Below, one piece after another: positions 22,387 through 27,500 of a stretch of 44,598 nucleotides of DNA. A program made the position numbers and the translations under genes. The notes beneath the pieces were generated by a model. That model had not been told where the DNA came from and made no database searches. It saw nothing but the letters and a program-made list of their open reading frames with translations. How positions within the stretch are numbered: position 1 is the stretch's first letter; each line of letters starts with the position of its first letter. This stretch comes from a virus: IMG/VR virus record IMGVR_UViG_3300036893_000006, positions 1-44,598 of that record, one strand, 5' to 3'.

Positions 22387-22612
22387 AAGGAGCACCATAG
22401 TTAAGTCTTTCAAAAGTATATATGATTTCATACACATAAGAGGTAACATCTTCAACTACTTTTGTGTCAGTATAATCCAGATGAGAGAGTTTTTCATATA
22501 GCTCACATTGCATCCGAGCTACCTCTAAAGGAATTGGATAATCAACCCTATCAATAGCAATCTTTAGTGTATGCACAGCTATTTGTAAATCTATTCCCGC
22601 TTTGAAACTCAT
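22331..22612 (-). CDS. Hypothetical helical protein, 93 aa
   Basis: A 93-aa, mostly helical protein of unknown function (LQIAVHTLKIAIDRVDYP, YTDTKVVEDVTSYVYEIIYTFERL). It overlaps the convergent HNH gene by 56 bases at the 3' end. Its Shine-Dalgarno (aaggag, 22617-22622) is made of bases 37-41 of the interrupted tRNA-Ala 5' half, an unusual way of gaining a start signal. Confidence 0.55.
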   Translation of the reverse strand: MSFKAGIDLQIAVHTLKIAIDRVDYPIPLEVARMQCELYEKLSHLDYTDTKVVEDVTSYVYEIIYTFERLNYGAPFTYSTSRPEQGNAQESGR

Positions 22613-22619
22613 ATATCTC

Positions 22620-22658
22620 CTTGCAAAGGATTTGCTCCCCCAATTGAGCTACGAACCC
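22620..22658 (-). tRNA. 5' half of a split tRNA-Ala(UGC)
   Basis: This segment gives positions 1-39: acceptor GGGTTCG, TA, D-arm GCTC-AATTGGGG-GAGC, A26, anticodon stem AATCC and loop TTTGCAA (anticodon TGC), then G39. It then runs into unrelated sequence (GAGATAT and an ORF start) instead of a variable loop and T-arm. The missing GATT-TGACA-T-arm lies at 21747-21783. The anticodon stem AATCC/GGATT forms perfectly only when the two halves are joined. Confidence 0.8.
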
Positions 22659-22662
22659 ACAG

Positions 22663-22977
22663 TTAGTGCTGACCAGGCATGCCATTGTTGGCATTAGGAG
22701 GCTGCTGGAGCCCCTGTATAGCATCTGGAGGGGTATTGCCCTTCCAGGCAGCTACGACGTCGTCTACACGGTTTATAGCATATGGTAAACCAGAGCCTAC
22801 TCCTATCAAAGCACTGATACCTGTCAGGTCAGGAATAGCTCCTGTGTGCCATACCACGTGAAAAACCCACCACATACAACTAACAATAATAATAAAAGCA
22901 CCTACTTTTCCTATGTCGGGTTTATCGTTATCGCAAAAGAAACCTTTTAGATAACTCCATAAGCCTGGATAAGCCAT
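22663..22977 (-). CDS. Membrane protein, possible holin
   Basis: A 104-aa protein with an N-terminal amphipathic region, a strong transmembrane helix at about residues 25-45 (VGAFIIIVSCMWWVFHVVWH), a second weaker hydrophobic stretch (ISALIGVGSGLPYAI) and a hydrophilic Pro/Asn-rich tail. Size and topology fit small phage holins, and similar short cell-wall/holin proteins are found near tRNA and structural genes. No endolysin is visible nearby, so a holin role is only suggested. Confidence 0.5.
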   Translation of the reverse strand: MAYPGLWSYLKGFFCDNDKPDIGKVGAFIIIVSCMWWVFHVVWHTGAIPDLTGISALIGVGSGLPYAINRVDDVVAAWKGNTPPDAIQGLQQPPNANNGMPGQH

Positions 22978-22979
22978 AC

Positions 22980-23387
22980 TTACTCCGATTTAACACTGCA
23001 CCTCCAGGGAGTCAGGTTATAAAATAAACTCTTACCTTGCTTCTTGGTTAGGAACATAGCTAACCCAGTTAGATACTTAAACTTATCCCCATAGAAATCT
23101 TCCCCATCATCAAAGAAAGATTCATAAGTAAACTGATTACGATTCTTACCGTATTCTATTAGCTTATCTTCTATCCAACCTAACTCAATATCATCTTCTA
23201 CAGCTAATACTACCGTAGTAAAAGACTCATCAGGATTACATTTTAACCTGAGCTTGAGTTTAGACACTACGTGGCAGACTTGTGCCATAATACGGCCACA
23301 AGACATCTCTAACTTAGTATTGTCATTGGTCTTAACAAATCGGGGAACAATGACATAGATTCGCTTTTCAGGGCTCATAGTCTTCAC
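22980..23387 (-). CDS. Peptidyl-tRNA hydrolase 2-like (Pth2) protein
   Basis: A 135-aa protein resembling the PTH2 family: a beta strand (RIYVIVPRF), then CGRIMAQVCHVVSKL, matching the family G-K/R-x-A-A-Q-C-x-H-A helix, then TTVVLAVEDDIELGWIEDKL, matching the K-V-V-L-x-V-x-D-E-E-L region. Pth2 enzymes release peptides from stalled peptidyl-tRNA, which fits its place among tRNA and tmRNA genes. Similarity is partial, and the C-terminal region is divergent. The start is GTG 23387 or ATG 23378; the choice is not resolved. Confidence 0.6.
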   Translation of the reverse strand: MKTMSPEKRIYVIVPRFVKTNDNTKLEMSCGRIMAQVCHVVSKLKLRLKCNPDESFTTVVLAVEDDIELGWIEDKLIEYGKNRNQFTYESFFDDGEDFYGDKFKYLTGLAMFLTKKQGKSLFYNLTPWRCSVKSE

Positions 23388-23419
23388 AGAGACTCTATAG
23401 ACAGAAGCTATGCCATTGT

Positions 23420-23539
23420 TTATTTGGACTTGGGCTGGGGCAATGGCTTCTGCTTGGCATACATATTAACCGAGTTTGCCAAACCTTTGAAAGCGGCTGT
23501 GTTAATCCACTTCGCTGCTTTCTTTTTCTTGGCGGCCAT
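23420..23539 (-). CDS. Small lysine-rich protein, 39 aa
   Basis: A 39-codon frame from ATG 23539 to TAA 23420. The product starts with a Lys/Ala cluster (AAKKKKAAKW) and ends Pro/Gln/Lys-rich. Small basic proteins of this type recur nearby (23566, 24351, 39366 and 39569) and could be nucleic-acid- or virion-associated. No family is recognised. Confidence 0.5.
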   Translation of the reverse strand: MAAKKKKAAKWINTAAFKGLANSVNMYAKQKPLPQPKSK

Positions 23540-23565
23540 TGTTTAACTCTATTGTGCTGGGCCGC

Positions 23566-23697
23566 TTACTTCTTGCCAGTCTTCTTCATTGGACCACGCT
23601 TCGGTCCACCACAGGTAGCTGCGGGACCAGTGGACTTACGTGGTAATACAAATGTTGGATCTCCAACATATGGTGTTCCTGATAGTTTCTTAGCCAT
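23566..23697 (-). CDS. Small basic protein, 43 aa
   Basis: A 43-codon frame with a strong ribosome-binding site (aaggag) before ATG 23697 and TAA at 23566. The product is Lys/Gly/Pro-rich and basic at both ends (MAKKLSGTPYVGDP, MKKTGKK). It resembles in character the 44-aa protein at 39569 (MAKSTYVKGSK...NPTGKK), suggesting a small family of basic proteins. Confidence 0.6.
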   Translation of the reverse strand: MAKKLSGTPYVGDPTFVLPRKSTGPAATCGGPKRGPMKKTGKK

Positions 23698-23715
23698 CTT
23701 TATTCTCCTTAATCT

Positions 23716-23787
23716 TGGCACCGAGGGAAGGTGTTTCACCTACATTTGAGCCCGATAGGACTCCGTCCTAACTTAGACGACCTCAGT
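23716..23787 (-). tRNA. tRNA-like gene with noncanonical elbow, anticodon unclear
   Basis: A 72-nt tRNA-like RNA. Acceptor ACTGAGG pairs with CCTCGGT (one T-G), G73 and CCA encoded. The D-arm is GTC-TAAGTTAG-GAC, without GG. The anticodon stem GAGTC/GGCTC encloses only six bases (CTATCG), so the anticodon cannot be assigned safely. The T-loop is TGAAACA instead of TTCRANY. It could be a divergent functional tRNA, a decoy or a pseudogene. Confidence 0.6.
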
Positions 23788-23798
23788 ATTGAAAATGT

Positions 23799-23895
23799 AT
23801 TCGAGGGCAGGAATCGAACCTGCGACCTCCAGCCTAAGGCTGGTGCTCTCTTTGGCGGCTTACGCTATTTTACCATTCCACTGAGCTACCCCGAA
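23799..23895 (-). tRNA. tRNA-like gene with D-loop insertion (possible Leu UAG)
   Basis: A 97-nt tRNA-like RNA. Acceptor TTCGGGG/CCTCGAA; canonical T-arm GCAGG-TTCGATT-CCTGC; D-stem GCTC/GAGC. The D-loop has an insertion of about 20 bases containing AATAGCGTAAGCCG. The anticodon stem CCAGC/GCTGG encloses only CTTAG (5 bases), suggesting anticodon TAG with two bases missing. CCA is not encoded, unlike its neighbours. It looks degenerate, or it needs unusual processing. Confidence 0.5.
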
Positions 23896-23898
23896 AAT

Positions 23899-23974
23899 TG
23901 GAGCTCCCGGTAGGAATTTCACCTACGACCCCCAGGTTAAATACCTGGTGCTCTAATAACTGAGCTACGGAAGC
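23899..23974 (-). tRNA. tRNA-Lys-like(UUU) with A33 and noncanonical elbow
   Basis: A 76-nt tRNA. Acceptor GCTTCCG/CGGGAGC, discriminator T, CCA encoded. The anticodon arm is CCAGG-TATTTAA-CCTGG: anticodon TTT, but position 33 is A instead of the near-universal U. The D-loop AGTTATTA lacks GG and the T-loop is TGAAATT, lacking T55-C56. Stems are perfect. Confidence 0.65.
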
Positions 23975-23985
23975 AAATCTAATCT

Positions 23986-24034
23986 TGGCGCCCGAGTTGG
24001 GTTTAACCCAATTGTCTTACGACAACCCTCGGAC
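23986..24034 (-). tRNA. 49-nt mini tRNA-like gene
   Basis: A 7-bp acceptor GTCCGAG/CTCGGGC (one T-G), G73 and encoded CCA enclose only two hairpins, TTGTC-GTAA-GACAA and TTGGG-TTAAA-CCCAA. There is no D-arm and no 7-base anticodon loop. It sits with normal spacing between two tRNA-like genes. It may be a truncated tRNA, a CCA-tailed tRNA mimic or a remnant. Confidence 0.5.
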
Positions 24035-24036
24035 AT

Positions 24037-24111
24037 TGGTTACCCAGGAAGGTGTTGCACCTTCATTCCCACCTTATTAAAGGGTGGAGTTCTAACTTAA
24101 ACTACCGGGTA
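24037..24111 (-). tRNA. tRNA-like gene with noncanonical elbow and 9-base anticodon loop
   Basis: A 75-nt tRNA-like RNA. Acceptor TACCCGG/CTGGGTA, A73, CCA encoded. The D-arm is GTT-TAAGTTAG-AAC (same loop as the gene at 23716, no GG). The anticodon stem CCACC/GGTGG encloses CTTTAATAA (9 bases), so the anticodon is ambiguous (possibly TTA or TTT). The T-loop is TGCAACA, lacking TTC; the T-arm GAAGG/CCTTC is perfect. Confidence 0.6.
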
Positions 24112-24350
24112 TCTGGTACCACTTACAAATCGGTGAGAGCTTGAGTATTCCTCTAAAGCTCTCTACGTTTTACGTATACATCGTACTACAGAATCTCTAT
24201 TACTGGTTAGTATAGTCATTACAAAGCCTTAACCCAACAGTATTTAGAGTGAGTAAGTTTATAATTTATTCTTCTCCACCAACCATTATTAGAGAACCTT
24301 CTATGTAATAGAATCTTTGTTAGAAGCATCTTCATTACAAAACCAGTATA
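24112..24350 (-). promoter_or_regulatory. Leader/promoter region of the aberrant tRNA block
   Basis: No gene is visible in these ~240 bases. They hold a promoter-like TTGGGT - 17 bases - TATACT, with TATACTAACCAG at 24203-24214 on the - strand, and further downstream an 8-bp hairpin (24135-24142 with 24156-24163). This layout suggests transcription of the tRNA-like genes at 23716-24111 starts here. Confidence 0.55.
24203..24214 (-). promoter_or_regulatory. Repeated 12-mer TATACTAACCAG upstream of the tRNA block
   Basis: Exact copy with TTGGGT 17 bases upstream of TATACT, pointing toward the tRNA-like genes at 23716-24111. Confidence 0.6.
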
Positions 24351-24548
24351 TCACACAAGTTTAGAAGGGCCAAATCTGAACTTCTTTGCTCCATTTGTCC
24401 CCGAAGTTATTGATGGCCTTGACATTACCTCTACTTGCTTAGTCGTCGGATTATAATAACTCATAGTTCTTATTCCAATCATTAAGGTACGAGCACCTGC
24501 TTGACCATAAGGGCCAGCTGGTATAGGGCACTTCTTTATGTTGGGCAT
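24351..24548 (-). CDS. Small basic protein, 65 aa
   Basis: A 65-aa basic protein (MPNIKKCPIPAGPYGQ at the N-terminus, AKKFRFGPSKLV at the C-terminus), following the large beta-helix gene on the - strand with gagat upstream of the ATG. Similar in character to the other small basic proteins of this arm, possibly a minor virion or accessory protein. No family recognised. Confidence 0.6.
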   Translation of the reverse strand: MPNIKKCPIPAGPYGQAGARTLMIGIRTMSYYNPTTKQVEVMSRPSITSGTNGAKKFRFGPSKLV

Positions 24549-24556
24549 TATATCTC

Positions 24557-27500
24557 CTACTGCACTACTGCTCTAAGATTAGTCGGCGGTAATGGAACTC
24601 CTGGTGAAAGTAAAGTATAACTTGTTACACCTATTGCACTTGTTGCATACCCTGCAGCTGTGCAGATAGCTTTAATTGTAGATGGAATAACATTAGAAAA
24701 TCCAGAGCTATAAAGAGTAGAACTGGTTGTTGGAGTAGATCCATCTATAGTGTAATAGATAGAACTACTTCCAGTGCTGCAAGACATTGTAATAGTCTGT
24801 GGACTCGTAAACTGCCCACTAACGGGAAGTATAACAGGTGTAGCAGCCAATGCTTGTGTATAAACATTAGAAGCAATCGCACTATTTGTATAACCTGAAG
24901 CCACACACAAAGCTTTTATAGTAATAGGAACTGCGTATGAAAACGACGTGCTATAAACAGTTGAGCTGGTTGTTGGAGTGCTTCCATCCAATGTGTAATA
25001 GATAGTAGAACTACCAGTAGAACAGCTCATTGCTATAGTCTGTGGTGTTGGTAAAGCTCCTTGAGATGGAGTAATTACTGGTGTAGCTGCTATAGATTGT
25101 AATGTATAAGCATTACTCGCAACAGCACTATTACTATATCCAGAAGCTATACATATTGCTTTAACAGTTCCAGGCATTGGCCCTAAGAAAGACCCAGTAT
25201 AAAGAGTAGAACTGGTAGTAGGGGTGCTATTATTAATTGTATAGTATATACTTGAACTTGGAGTACTACAACTAATATTGATAGTCTGGGCGGCTGTATA
25301 AGCTCCACCAGCTGGAGTAATAGATGGTGTAGCTGCAGCAGTTAGCAAAGTATAAGAAGCTGACGCTACAGAACTATTTACATAACCTGTACCAGCACAT
25401 ATAGCCTTTACCGTTGCAGGAATACCTAGAGAAAACTGCCCCGTATATAAAGTAGAACTTGTAGTAGGTGTACTACTATCAGTAGTGTAATAAATATTCC
25501 CACCAGGAGTAGAACAGTTCAATTGTATAAGCTGAGGAGTTGAAGTAAGAGCTCCCGCAGCTGGAGAAATAGTAGGTGTAGCTGCTACAGTTTCTGAATA
25601 TAGAGAAGTGTTAATAAGTCCCTGAGCATATCCAGTAGCTAAACAAATAGATTTAATGGTAGCTGGGCTGGCTAAAGAAAAAGACCCAGTATACAAAGTA
25701 GAACCACTGGTTGGATTTACCCCATTAGTCGTATAGTAGATCGAACTTCCTGGTGTAGCACAACTCATATTTATAGTAATAGGAAGAACATAAGTAGCTG
25801 GTGTTGGTGTAACTACAGGTGTAGCAGTAAGAGACTCATTGTAAACATTAGAAGCCACAGCGCTATTTGTATAGCCTCCTGCCACACACATAGCATTAAG
25901 GGTTACAGATACAGTTCCCAAAGTCAAAGAAAATGTCCCGCTATAAGCAGGTGAACTTGTAGTAGGAGTAGATCCATCAATTGTATAGTAGATAGTACTA
26001 CTTGGTGTAGTACAACCTAATGTAATAGTCTGTGGACTTGTATAAGTTCCTGCTGGCAAAGATATAGTAGGTGTAGCTGCCTGACTACTGCTACTACTAG
26101 CCAACCATCGAGCTCCAACATACCAAGGACCTGTAGCTGGTCTTGGAGTTCCAATTGTATCCCCACCCTTTCCTACAACGGCTGGATGATCATAGCAAAG
26201 GAAAGCCCACGCTCCTCCCCTAGTACACAGATCGGAACGATTATCTCCATACAATAAAGTTGAATCAGTTGGTTGATAGTTTGAATTCAAATTAAGATTA
26301 GGTGCTGTAATGACTTGTGAATTGGCATCACAATTACACCAAGTTTGCCAAGCAGAAAGAGAAGGTTGAGGACCAGAAGCTCCCCAATCCCAATATGTTC
26401 CTGGTGTTGGGTAAGCATTACCTGTGATAGGGCCATAAGCATTAGAATCCATTCGGGCTATAGAAGTAGCTAAAGCTATATAATAATCATCTAAGTAATA
26501 CCACTGCTGAGCTTGGGAAGATCCTCCATAATCGTACCAAGTAGCATTTCCTTCCATAGTATAGATTCCTATTCCAGAACCTAACTGGCCGAAAATCCCA
26601 TCGTGAAAATCATTGTAGTATAACTGTGCAGCACCAACTTGTTCCCATCCTTTACCTGTATCAGCTATTGATCCGTGATTAGCTTGACCAGGCACATTAA
26701 TAGTTATAGTATTGCTGACAGAGAAAACATTATTAGTACAAGGTGCACAAGTTTGAATTTGATAGTAGTTGCCATTCAAAAAAGTGGCATTAGTCAGGCC
26801 ACTAAAAAGTAAGTACTGACCTACAGCGATATTTCCATAACCACTAAGAGTCATTACCCCACCAGTAATTGAAGTAGAAGTAATATCAAATTCACTATTA
26901 CCTCCTAAAACATATGCTGGCATAGTTCCAGCTGCATTTTCTATTATTATATTATTAAAGATAACAGAATTTGACCCTTCTAAAGTAGCTCCAAAGTTTG
27001 GCCCTCCACTAACAGGGAACAGAAAAGCTGTGTCATTACCTCCAACAGGAACCGCCGCATCCATTGTATTATTATATATAAAAGGATAAGTTACAACTGG
27101 TACATCATTGGATAAGTAACCAAAGGTAATGAATCCATCTTGGTGATAACTAACACCTTCATTAGGATTATCAGCTGGTTGTAGCCAATTAGCATGCGAA
27201 CCAGTGACATAGTTAGCGTAATAATAAGCTGGAGCACCTCCATTTACAAGTAGATCCCATGCATGATTCTCTACATTATTCAAGTAAAAGTTGAACCCAG
27301 GAACAATAGTTGTATTAGATTGACATATGTTTTGTGTCCCATATCCTCCAACTCCAGGATCGTTAGCACTAGATTGAAGTCCAATTCTGGAATCTGCAAG
27401 GATATTATTACAGAAACTGACGCTGGTAGCAAAACTATCTACTATCATATCAGCCCCGTTTCCACCATCATCATTGATATTACCTGAGATATGGTCATAA

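Larger units (their letters stand above)
21784..22619. mobile_element. 836-base insertion interrupting tRNA-Ala, carrying an HNH gene and a spare tRNA-Ala
   Basis: The DNA between the two tRNA-Ala halves contains a 10-bp perfect hairpin (21789-21798 with 21813-21822), an intact second tRNA-Ala(UGC), an HNH endonuclease gene on the opposite strand and a 93-aa gene whose ATG is six bases beyond the 5' half. The dinucleotide GA occurs at both junctions, so the exact boundaries are ambiguous by about 2 bases. Insertion in a tRNA with a restoring tRNA copy and an endonuclease fits a homing-type element. It does not fit a standard group I intron, because the 5' side lacks the required terminal U. 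Confidence 0.5.

Noticed and set aside
21784-22619. Standard group I intron in tRNA-Ala
   Set aside because: The 5' exon cannot end in the U needed for the usual splice-site U-G pair, the position (after base 39-41) is outside the anticodon loop, and the segment contains an intact tRNA. An atypical intron is not excluded.
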